Positions 25,815-33,062 of a stretch of DNA of 64,000 nucleotides are shown here, piece by piece (position 1 is the first letter of the stretch; each line of letters begins with the position of its first letter). Source of the DNA: G963667915 sp965197385 (GTDB lineage: Bacteria > Acidobacteriota > Vicinamibacteria > Vicinamibacterales > UBA823); assembly GCA_965197385.1 (NCBI GenBank), contig CBDANA010000008.1, positions 682,001-746,000 of the forward strand, written 5' to 3'. Both the position numbers and the translations under genes were made by a program. Under the pieces are notes generated by a model. The model did no database searches. It saw nothing but the letters and a program-made list of their open reading frames with translations, and was not told where the DNA came from.

Positions 25815-27230
25815 TCATCGCGCCTTCCCCCGATAGTGCGTGGACTGGGCGAAGAAGACCTCCGCCGATTCCATGAGCGTTTCCGACAGCGTCGGGTGCG
25901 GATGAATCGTCATCTTCAGATCCGACGGCGTCGCGCCCATCTCAATCGCCAGCACCCCCTCGGCGATGAGCTCGCCCGCGCCGGAGCCGACGAGGCCCAC
26001 GCCGAGAATCTGCTCCGTTTCCGGGTCGACGACCAGCTTCGTCATGCCGTCCACCCGGTCGAGCGTCACGGCGCGGCCGGACGCCCCCCAGGGGAACTTC
26101 GCGATCTTCACGGCTCGGCCGTCCGCCTTGGCCTCGGTCTCGGTCAGGCCGCACCAGGCCACCTCCGGATCGGTGAAGACAACGGCCGGAATGGCCAGCG
26201 GCTCGAAGACCCCCTTGCTGCCGTGAATCACCTCGACCACCAGCCGGCCTTCGTGTGACGCCTTGTGCGCCAGCATCGGCTCGCCCACCAGGTCCCCGAT
26301 CGCGAAGATCGTCGGCTCGGCGGTCCGCCGCTGAGGGTCCACCTGCACGAAGCCGCGCGCGTCCAGCTCGACCCGCGTCGTGTCGAGCCCGTCGATCTTC
26401 GAGTTCGGCCGGCGGCCGACCGCGACCAGCACCCGGTCGAACACCTGCCCCGACACCTCGGCCGCCTTGCCCTCCAGCGTCACGGCGATGCCGTCGCCGG
26501 CCGCGTCCATCCGGACCACCGTCGTCTCGAGCCAGATCGTCTCAAGGAGGCTCGCCATCCGCTTCGCGACCGGGTTCACGAGGTCACGGTCGGCCCCCGG
26601 CAACAGCCCGCCGGTCATCTCGACCACCGTCACACGCGATCCCAGCGCGGCATAGGCCGTCCCCAGCTCGAGGCCGATGTATCCGCCGCCGATCACCAGC
26701 AGGCGCGCGGGCACGTCGTGCAACTCGAGCGCCCCCGTGGAATCCATGACGCGATCGCTGTCGAGGGACAAGCCGGCCGGAATGGCCGGGCTCGATCCGG
26801 TGGCGAGAATCGCGTGGCCGAATTCGATCCGCTGATCGCCGTCGTCCCCGCGCACCAACAGCGTCTGGGGATCGAGGATCGACGCGCGGCCTTGGATGTA
26901 GTCCACCTTGCGCTGCGTCGACAGTTGGCCGAGGCCGCCGGTCAGACGATCCACCACGCCATCCTTCCACGTCCGCAGCTTGACCAGATCGAGCGTCGGC
27001 GCGCCGAAGGTCACGCCCCAATCGTCGGCCTGCTTGGCATCGTCGATCACCTTCGCCACGTGCAACAGCGCCTTCGACGGCATGCAGCCGCGGTACAGAC
27101 AGACGCCCCCGGGGTTTGGCGCCTCGTCGACCAGCGTCACCTGCATCCCGAGATCGGCCGCCAGAAAGGCGGCGGCGTAGCCGCCGGGGCCGGCGCCAAC
27201 GACTGCAAGATCGGTGTTGCGTTCGGTCAC
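25815..27230 (-). CDS. lpdA: Dihydrolipoyl dehydrogenase (E3)
   Basis: A 471-residue flavoprotein disulfide reductase that reoxidises the lipoamide arms of 2-oxoacid dehydrogenase complexes, passing electrons to NAD+. Visible are the FAD motif VVGAGPGGYAAA (residues 10-21), the redox pair C44 and C49 in GGVCLYRGC, the NAD-binding glycine motif VIGGGYIGLELG, the second FAD site TIFAIGDLVGEPMLAHKA, and the C-terminal His-Glu dyad in HPHPTLSE. It lies 24 bp downstream of the AceE/AceF chimera, the usual order of a pdh operon. The E3 gene itself looks intact and could serve other complexes. Confidence 0.92.
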   Translation of the reverse strand: MTERNTDLAVVGAGPGGYAAAFLAADLGMQVTLVDEAPNPGGVCLYRGCMPSKALLHVAKVIDDAKQADDWGVTFGAPTLDLVKLRTWKDGVVDRLTGGLGQLSTQRKVDYIQGRASILDPQTLLVRGDDGDQRIEFGHAILATGSSPAIPAGLSLDSDRVMDSTGALELHDVPARLLVIGGGYIGLELGTAYAALGSRVTVVEMTGGLLPGADRDLVNPVAKRMASLLETIWLETTVVRMDAAGDGIAVTLEGKAAEVSGQVFDRVLVAVGRRPNSKIDGLDTTRVELDARGFVQVDPQRRTAEPTIFAIGDLVGEPMLAHKASHEGRLVVEVIHGSKGVFEPLAIPAVVFTDPEVAWCGLTETEAKADGRAVKIAKFPWGASGRAVTLDRVDGMTKLVVDPETEQILGVGLVGSGAGELIAEGVLAIEMGATPSDLKMTIHPHPTLSETLMESAEVFFAQSTHYRGKAR

Positions 27231-27254
27231 GAGCTCAACTCTCCCTCCCCGGGG

Positions 27255-27500
27255 CTAGAGGGCCATCGTGAACGGCTCTTCGAGCGCCTCGACGATCCGC
27301 CGCAGGAACCGGGCGGCGTCGGCGCCGTCGATGACCCGGTGATCGTACGAAAGCGACAGCGGCAACATGAGTCGCGCTTGAAACTCGCCGTTCACGAACT
27401 TCGGCCCCCCTTCGTGCAAGACGTAATCGAGCGAGTCGAGCCACTCGCGCGTCTCGCGCGCCTCGGCCTCACTCGGTTGTGGACCAGCCGGTTCCGTCAT
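27255..27500 (-). pseudogene. In-frame chimera of AceE N-terminus and AceF C-terminus
   Basis: An 81-residue open frame. Residues 1 to about 33 match the first helix region of pyruvate dehydrogenase E1 (ETREWLDSLDYVLHEGG). Residues 34-81 match the last part of dihydrolipoyl acetyltransferase E2 (FQARLMLPLSLSYDHRVIDGADAARF with the catalytic His motif DHRVIDG). Everything between, normally about 3.5-4 kb covering most of aceE and aceF, is missing, and the join near 27401 keeps the frame. The tiny product lacks all of the E1 active site, the lipoyl domain and most of the E2 catalytic domain, so it cannot make acetyl-CoA. It is either a real deletion or an assembly collapse. Confidence 0.8.
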
Positions 27501-27601
27501 GAGAGTGGACCCTTGCCGCAGAAATCACCGTCAACCTATCCCCTCAGCATAGCATCACGTCATCAGACCGTCCCGGTCACTGCGCTATACTTGGATGTTC
27601 C

Positions 27602-29956
27602 ATGCGATCTGATTTCCGGCCTACCCGCATCCGTGCCAGCGTGGTCACCGTGGCCGCCCTGGCCGCCCTGGCCGCCGGCGCGATGCTCGCGTGGCCGAGC
27701 GCGCTCGGGACGACGACCGCCGCCCAGGCTTTGGGGATAGTCACCCCGCTGCCAGGTGCTGCTCCGTTCGACCCGACGCTCACCGCGGTTCTGCAGACGG
27801 CCTGGGACGCGCGCGATCTGGACTACCGGCCCCGCACGCGCCACCTCCGTGACGACGGCACGCCGAAGTACACGAATCGCCTGTACCTCGAAGCGAGCCC
27901 GTACCTGCAGCAGCATGCGCACAACCCGCTGAACTGGTATCCCTGGGGCGATGAGGCGTTCGAGACGGCGCGACGGCTGAACCGCCCCGTCCTGCTCTCG
28001 ATCGGCTACTCGACGTGCCATTGGTGCCACGTGATGGAAGAGGAATCGTTCGAGGACGAGGAGATCACGCAGTACCTGAACGAGCACTACGTGGCGATCA
28101 AGGTGGACCGTGAAGAGCGTCCCGACGTGGACGCTATCTACATGAGCGCGGTCCAGCTCATGACCGGACGGGGCGGATGGCCGATGACGGTCTGGCTGAC
28201 GCCCGACCGCGAGCCGTTCAGCGGCGCCACCTACGTGCCGGCGCGCGACTGTGATCGCGGCGTCCGGCTCGGCTTCTTCACAATGCTGCAGCGGTTGAAG
28301 TCCGCCTATGACGATCAGCCCGACCAGGTCGTCGCCGCCTCGGGTGAAATCACGAAGATGATCGCGGCGCGCCTCGCGCCCACGCCCGGCGGCACGGCGC
28401 TGCCCGACGGCGCGACGCTCGACGCGGTGGCCAGCTACTACGACGAGCAGTTCGACGACGAGTTCGGCGGCCTGCGCGGCACACAGAAGTTTCCGAGCGG
28501 CCTGTCGATCCGGTTGATGCTCCGGCAGCACCGGCGGACAGACGACCCTCGGGCGCTCGACATGGCGACACGCACCCTGGAGCGGATGGCGTCGGGCGGC
28601 ATGTACGACCATGTGGGCGGCGGCTTCCACCGCTACTCCACCGATCCGCGCTGGCTGGTGCCGCACTTCGAGAAGATGCTCTACGACAATGCGCTGCTCG
28701 TGCCGGCCTACCTCGAAGCCTTCCAGGCTACCGGACGCGAGGAGTTCGCGACGATCGCGCGCGAGATCCTGCGCTATGTCGAGCGGGACATGACGTCGCC
28801 CGATGGCGGATTCTACTCGGCGACCGACGCCGACAGCCCGGCACCGAGCGGTCACCGGGAAGAAGGGTGGTTCTTCACCTGGACGCCTGACGAGCTGGCG
28901 TCCGTGCTCGACGGACCATCGCTCGCGCTGGTCACCGCCTTCTACGGCGTCACGCCGGACGGCAACTTCGACGGGCGCAGCATCCTGCACGCGTCGCGTC
29001 CGTTGGCCGAGGTCGCCGCCGAGCTCGAGCTGGAAGTAAACGCCGCTCGGCGGATGCTCGACGCGGCGCGCGAGGCACTCTACGCGACGCGGGCGGAGCG
29101 CCCCGCGCCGCTCCGTGACGACAAGATCCTGACGTCGTGGAACGGTCTGACGATCTCGGCGCTGGCGCAGGCGGCGCTCGTGCTCGGCGAGCCGGCGTAT
29201 GCCGACCGCGCTGCCACGGCGGCCGACTTCATCCTGACGCACCTCCGGGACGGGAATCGGCTGCTGCGGAGCTACGTCGGCGGCGAGGCGCGCGTCGCGG
29301 CCTACCTCGACGACCATGCGTTCTTGCTTGCCGCATTGTTGGATCTCTATGAGGCGACCAGCGAGCCGCGGTGGCTCCAGGCCGCGCTGGATCTGGACGG
29401 TACCCTCGCGGCCGGCTTCGAGGACGCCGACGACGGGTTCTTCCGAACGAGCGACACCCACGAGTCGATGCTGGCTCGGGAGAAACCGGGCTTCGACGGC
29501 GCCGAGCCGTCCGGCAACTCGGTCCAACTACTGAATCTCGTGCGTTTGCACGAGTTCACCTCCAACGATCGCTACCGGCAGCGCGCCGACCGGGCGCTGC
29601 GAGCCTTCGGTGCAACGCTCACCAGAGCGCCGGCGGCCCACGCGGAGATGCTGCTGGCGGTGGACTTTAGGCTCGGCACGCCGAAGGAGATCCTCATCGT
29701 CACGCCGCGCGCGCGCGGAGACGCCGACCCATTCCTGGCGGAGCTGCGGACGACGTTCCTCCCGAACCGGATCCTGAGCGTCGTCCCGGAGGGCGACCAG
29801 TTCGCCGCACACGCCGATCTGGTGCCGCTGCTCGACGGTAAGTTCGCGCGAGACGGTGAGACGACGGCCTACGTCTGCGAGAAGCGGATCTGCGAACTGC
29901 CGACGACCGATCCGGCGATTTTCGCCGAGCAGATCCGCGCCGTCCGCCGCCCCTAA
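27602..29956 (+). CDS. DUF255 thioredoxin-fold protein of the YyaL/SPATA20 family, exported
   Basis: A 784-residue protein. A signal peptide (hydrophobic residues 13-36) is unusual for this family, whose members are usually cytosolic. The DUF255 thioredoxin-like domain follows, with the active-site-like CHWCHVM at about residues 138-144 and VKVDREERPDVDAIYM. The second half is an (alpha/alpha)6 barrel like N-acylglucosamine 2-epimerase (GGMYDHVGGGFHRYSTD, HFEKMLYDNALL, DKILTSWNGLTISAL, FFRTSDTHES). The biochemical role of the family is not established; thiol redox or sugar handling has been proposed from the domains. It is followed by a sugar kinase on the same strand. Confidence 0.85.
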   Translation: MRSDFRPTRIRASVVTVAALAALAAGAMLAWPSALGTTTAAQALGIVTPLPGAAPFDPTLTAVLQTAWDARDLDYRPRTRHLRDDGTPKYTNRLYLEASPYLQQHAHNPLNWYPWGDEAFETARRLNRPVLLSIGYSTCHWCHVMEEESFEDEEITQYLNEHYVAIKVDREERPDVDAIYMSAVQLMTGRGGWPMTVWLTPDREPFSGATYVPARDCDRGVRLGFFTMLQRLKSAYDDQPDQVVAASGEITKMIAARLAPTPGGTALPDGATLDAVASYYDEQFDDEFGGLRGTQKFPSGLSIRLMLRQHRRTDDPRALDMATRTLERMASGGMYDHVGGGFHRYSTDPRWLVPHFEKMLYDNALLVPAYLEAFQATGREEFATIAREILRYVERDMTSPDGGFYSATDADSPAPSGHREEGWFFTWTPDELASVLDGPSLALVTAFYGVTPDGNFDGRSILHASRPLAEVAAELELEVNAARRMLDAAREALYATRAERPAPLRDDKILTSWNGLTISALAQAALVLGEPAYADRAATAADFILTHLRDGNRLLRSYVGGEARVAAYLDDHAFLLAALLDLYEATSEPRWLQAALDLDGTLAAGFEDADDGFFRTSDTHESMLAREKPGFDGAEPSGNSVQLLNLVRLHEFTSNDRYRQRADRALRAFGATLTRAPAAHAEMLLAVDFRLGTPKEILIVTPRARGDADPFLAELRTTFLPNRILSVVPEGDQFAAHADLVPLLDGKFARDGETTAYVCEKRICELPTTDPAIFAEQIRAVRRP

Positions 29957-29969
29957 CCTTAGACGTTGT

Positions 29970-29990
29970 CTCCTAACTCCTAACTCCTTC
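29970..29990. repeat. 7-bp tandem repeat
   Basis: CTCCTAA, CTCCTAA, CTCCTTC between the DUF255 gene (stop at 29956) and the Mak-like kinase start (30006). Same period as the other loci, different sequence. Confidence 0.6.
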
Positions 29991-30005
29991 GTCCTACCTA
30001 TCCCC

Positions 30006-30917
30006 GTGAGCGGCATCCGGATCGGCGTCGACCTGGGCGGCACGAAGATCGAAGCGATCGCGCTGGCCGCGAACGGCACGACGCTAGTACGTCGGCGGGT
30101 GCCGACCCCCCTGGACGATTACGACGCAACGATCGACGCTATCGTGACGATCGTCGACGGGCTCGAGCAGGAGATCGGCGCGCGCGGCACCGTCGGCCTC
30201 GGCACACCCGGCGCGGTCTCCCCCGCCACCGGCCGGATCAAGAACTCGAACTCCACCTGGCTGCTCGACCGGCCGCTGGCGGAGGATCTGGCGGCACGCC
30301 TGGCGCGTCCGGTGCGGCTCGACAACGACGCCAACTACTTCGCGCTATCGGAGGCGACCGACGGCGGCGGACGGGGCGCGAAGGTCGTCTTCGGCGTCAT
30401 CCTCGGCACCGGCACGGGCGGCGGCATTGTCGTCGACGGGCGCCCGCTCGTCGGCGCGAACGCGATCGGCGGCGAGTGGGGACACAATCCGCTGCCCTGG
30501 CCGGAATCGGACGAGCGCCCCGGTCCGCCCTGTTACTGCGGACGCCGCGGCTGCCTCGAAACGTTCCTGTCTGGGCCGGCCCTGAGCCGCGACTACGCGG
30601 CGGCCACCGGCGAGCAGCGAGACCCGCCGGCTATTGCCGCCGCGGCCGGCGCGGGGGACGCCGGCGCCGAGGCCGCCCTGCGGCGATACGAGGATCGCCT
30701 CGCCCGTGGCCTGGCGTCGGTCATCAACGTCGTGGATCCGGACATCATCGTGCTGGGCGGGGGCATGTCGAACATCGACCGCCTCTACGACCAGGTCCCT
30801 CGGCTGTGGGTGCCGTATGTCTTCTCCGATCGGGTGGACACGCGGCTGGTGCGCCCCGTGCACGGCGATTCGAGCGGCGTCCGCGGCGCGGCCTGGCTCT
30901 GGACGATCGCGGTATAA
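30006..30917 (+). CDS. mak: ROK-family sugar kinase, fructokinase (Mak)-like
   Basis: A 303-residue cytoplasmic kinase that probably phosphorylates fructose with ATP. The start is GTG 30006, just before the phosphate-1 motif IGVDLGGTKIEAIAL. The longer upstream frame overlaps the DUF255 gene and is not used. ROK zinc site: CYCGRRGCLETF. The resemblance to E. coli Mak is close at many points: GEWGHNPLPWPESDE, LGGGMSNIDRLY, and HGDSSGVRGAAWLW at the very end. The catalytic Asp lies in RLDNDANYFAL. It could alternatively be a glucokinase or mannokinase; Mak itself accepts several hexoses. The stop TAA sits inside a TATAAT-like sequence. Confidence 0.85.
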   Translation: MSGIRIGVDLGGTKIEAIALAANGTTLVRRRVPTPLDDYDATIDAIVTIVDGLEQEIGARGTVGLGTPGAVSPATGRIKNSNSTWLLDRPLAEDLAARLARPVRLDNDANYFALSEATDGGGRGAKVVFGVILGTGTGGGIVVDGRPLVGANAIGGEWGHNPLPWPESDERPGPPCYCGRRGCLETFLSGPALSRDYAAATGEQRDPPAIAAAAGAGDAGAEAALRRYEDRLARGLASVINVVDPDIIVLGGGMSNIDRLYDQVPRLWVPYVFSDRVDTRLVRPVHGDSSGVRGAAWLWTIAV

Positions 30918-31022
30918 TGCCCTTCCCATTGCGCCCAGCAGCCCCAGATGACACTCAATCGGAGCAGCGGGCGGCGGCGTCGAGCCATTGAGAACTGAGA
31001 CATGAGAATGAGGAGGATGCGC

Positions 31023-31925
31023 ATGACCTGGGATCGCCGTGAATTTCTGTATACGACGTCACTCGCGCTCGTCGGCGGCGCATTCGGCCGGCCGCTGTTC
31101 GCGCAGGACGCCGCGCCTCGCTTCGAAGACCTCCGCCGAAACGTCGGCGCGTTCCACATGCGGGGCGGCACGATCGGCTGGCTGATCTCCAACGACGCCC
31201 TCGTCGTCGTGGACAGCCAGTTTCCGGATACCGCCGAAGCCTGCCTGCGCGGGCTCAAGACGCGCAGCTCACGGATGATCGACGCGCTGGTGAACACGCA
31301 TCACCACGGCGATCACACAGGGGGCAATAAGGTCCTTCGGCCGGCCGTCCGCCAGATCATCGCGCACGCCAACGTACCCGGCCTGCAGCGCACGCAGGCC
31401 GCCGCCCGGGGCACCGAGACGGATCAGGCATACCCCGATGCGACGTTCGACGAGACCTGGCGGATGGACGCGGGCGACGAGGTCGTCTCGGCCAAGCACT
31501 ACGGCCCGGGGCACACCGGCGGCGACATCGCCGTCACGTTCGAGCGGGCCAACATCGTCCACATGGGCGACCTGATGTTCAACCGGCGCGACCCGTTCGT
31601 CGACCGGCCCGGTGGGGCGCGGATCCGCGGGTGGCTGGACACGCTGCCGCAAGTGATCGACGACCACGACAGTGACACGCTGTACATCTTCGGCCACGCC
31701 GGAGAGGGCTTCCCACTGACCGGGAGCGCCACCGACCTCGTCGTGCAGCGCAACTACTTCACGGCCGTCCTCGAGCACGTGGAGAACGGGCTGGCCGCCG
31801 GACGGTCGCAGGAGCAGATCGCCTCGCTCGAGCGGCTGCCCGGCATGGACGACCATGCCGGCGCACCGCAGCGGCTTCAGGCGGTGTTGAACGTGGCGTA
31901 CGAGGAGCTGACCGCAGGAATGTAG
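31023..31925 (+). CDS. Exported metallo-beta-lactamase-fold hydrolase
   Basis: A 300-residue protein. The ATG at 31023 is chosen because AGGAGG lies 6 bases before it and the product begins with a Tat-like signal (DRREFLYTT, then a hydrophobic stretch to LFAQ). The metal site is complete: NTHHHGDHTGG (about residues 97-107) with the HxHxDH ligands, a later His in YGPGHTGGDIAV, Asp in VHMGDLMF, and a final His in YIFGHAGEG. The fold covers lactonases, thiolesterases and quercetinase-like cyclases; the substrate cannot be chosen. Its 3' end faces ku across a REP-like palindrome. Confidence 0.82.
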   Translation: MTWDRREFLYTTSLALVGGAFGRPLFAQDAAPRFEDLRRNVGAFHMRGGTIGWLISNDALVVVDSQFPDTAEACLRGLKTRSSRMIDALVNTHHHGDHTGGNKVLRPAVRQIIAHANVPGLQRTQAAARGTETDQAYPDATFDETWRMDAGDEVVSAKHYGPGHTGGDIAVTFERANIVHMGDLMFNRRDPFVDRPGGARIRGWLDTLPQVIDDHDSDTLYIFGHAGEGFPLTGSATDLVVQRNYFTAVLEHVENGLAAGRSQEQIASLERLPGMDDHAGAPQRLQAVLNVAYEELTAGM

Positions 31926-31942
31926 CGCAGCCTCCGATGTCT

Positions 31943-31976
31943 CCCTCTCCCTCCGGGAGAGGGCCGGGGTGAGGGC
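31943..31976. repeat. REP-like palindrome
   Basis: CCCTCTCCC / GGGAGAGGG stem with a 3-base loop, followed by CCGGGGTGAGGGC. It sits between the convergent metallo-hydrolase and ku genes and overlaps the ku stop codon region at its edge. A close relative lies at 35136-35170. It may double as a bidirectional terminator. Confidence 0.65.
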
Positions 31977-32840
31977 CTATGCCCGCTTGCGTTTCTGGGT
32001 CGTCCGGGCGGTGGCGCGCGTGGCCCCCTTCGCCATCTTGGCCTTGGCCGGGGGCTTCTTCGCCCGGCTGACCGAGTCCAGGCTCTTGCGCAGCGCGTCC
32101 ATCAGGTTGACCACCTTGGTGGGCGCCTCCTCGGCCGGCATGACGACCTCGTCACCGGCGATCTTCGCGTCGATGACCCGGCGCAACTCGGCCTGATACT
32201 CGTCCCGGAACTCCGACAGATTCAGATCCCCCTCGAAGTTGCCGATCACCTGCTTGGCGAGCTTCACCTCGTCGGCCTTCACCGTCTTGGGCACCTGGGC
32301 CAGTTCGTCGATGCCATCCATGCTCCGCACTTCCTTGGCGTGGCGCAGCGTGTACATGACCATTCCCTGCTCGCGCGGCTGGACGGCGACCAGGTACTCG
32401 CGGCCGGAGAGCGCCAGCTTGCCGATACCCGCCTTCCCCTGCATGCCTTCACGCAGGACGGCGAACGCGTCGGCCGCCACCTGCCCGTCCGGCACAAGAT
32501 AATAGGGCCGCTCGATGTGCACCGGATCGATGGCGCTCGCCGGGACGAACCGCAGCAAGTTGATGACGCGCGTCGACTCGGGCCGGGCCTTGGCCAGATC
32601 CTCTTCGGCCATGACGACGTAGTGGCCCTTCTCAAATTCGTAGCCTTTGACGATTTCCGTCTTCGACACCTCGCGCCCGTGCGTGGGACACCACTTCTTC
32701 TGCTGGATTCGCGTCTGGCATTCCGCGTGCAACTGGTTGAAACGGAGCGAGGCCGCCGCGTCGGTCGCCGGATAGACCCGCACCGGCACGTTGACGAGAC
32801 TGACCTTCAAAAAGCCTTTCCACGTGGGTCGTGCCGCCAT
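31977..32840 (-). CDS. ku: Ku homodimeric DNA end-binding protein
   Basis: A 287-residue bacterial Ku, start ATG 32840 (MAARPTWKGFLKVSLVNVPV). It forms a ring on double-strand DNA ends and recruits LigD for non-homologous end joining. Family marks: YPATDAAASLRFNQLH, KGYEFEKGHYVVM, RPYYLVPDG, REYLVAVQPREQGMVMYTLRHA, and LAKQVIGNFEGDLNLSEFRDEY. The C-terminus (about residue 255 onward) is a Lys/Ala/Arg-rich tail of the kind that aids DNA threading and LigD contact. A much longer frame on the same strand is not used. It is divergent from ligD with 222 bp between starts, so both can share a control region. Confidence 0.93.
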   Translation of the reverse strand: MAARPTWKGFLKVSLVNVPVRVYPATDAAASLRFNQLHAECQTRIQQKKWCPTHGREVSKTEIVKGYEFEKGHYVVMAEEDLAKARPESTRVINLLRFVPASAIDPVHIERPYYLVPDGQVAADAFAVLREGMQGKAGIGKLALSGREYLVAVQPREQGMVMYTLRHAKEVRSMDGIDELAQVPKTVKADEVKLAKQVIGNFEGDLNLSEFRDEYQAELRRVIDAKIAGDEVVMPAEEAPTKVVNLMDALRKSLDSVSRAKKPPAKAKMAKGATRATARTTQKRKRA

Positions 32841-32853
32841 GATTCGTCTCCTG

Positions 32854-32881
32854 CCCTCTCCCGGAGCCGAACGAGAGAGGG
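32854..32881. repeat. REP-like palindrome in the ku-ligD intergenic region
   Basis: CCCTCTCCC and GAGAGAGGG arms with a 10-base spacer, 13 bp upstream of the ku start codon. It belongs to the same CTCTCCC/GGGAGAG repeat group. The rest of the 222-bp interval shows no clear promoter boxes. Confidence 0.5.
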
Positions 32882-33062
32882 TTCCTACTTTAATCGGAGG
32901 ATCGGGCCGTGCGCCCCACCGTGCACGGTTTGGCACCGTTCGACTTCTTGTCGCGCAAGGCTTGCCACCTCGCCAAGAATCAAACGAAGCGTGGCCCCCG
33001 ACCGTCAGCGAGGGGCAGGCGGGCGGCGTGAATCTATGATACATCTGGCGATCGGTCTTCCG

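Noticed and set aside
26265..27740. A 491-codon frame antisense to lpdA
   Set aside because: The sense strand has a complete dihydrolipoyl dehydrogenase; the antisense frame has no recognisable domain.
27563..29527. A 654-codon open frame antisense to the DUF255 gene
   Set aside because: It is low-complexity Arg/Gly/Ala-rich sequence typical of the opposite strand of a high-GC gene; the sense frame carries all family motifs.
32340..33062. A 240-codon N-terminal extension of LigD
   Set aside because: It is antisense to ku and non-homologous; the ligase domain begins after ATG 33063.
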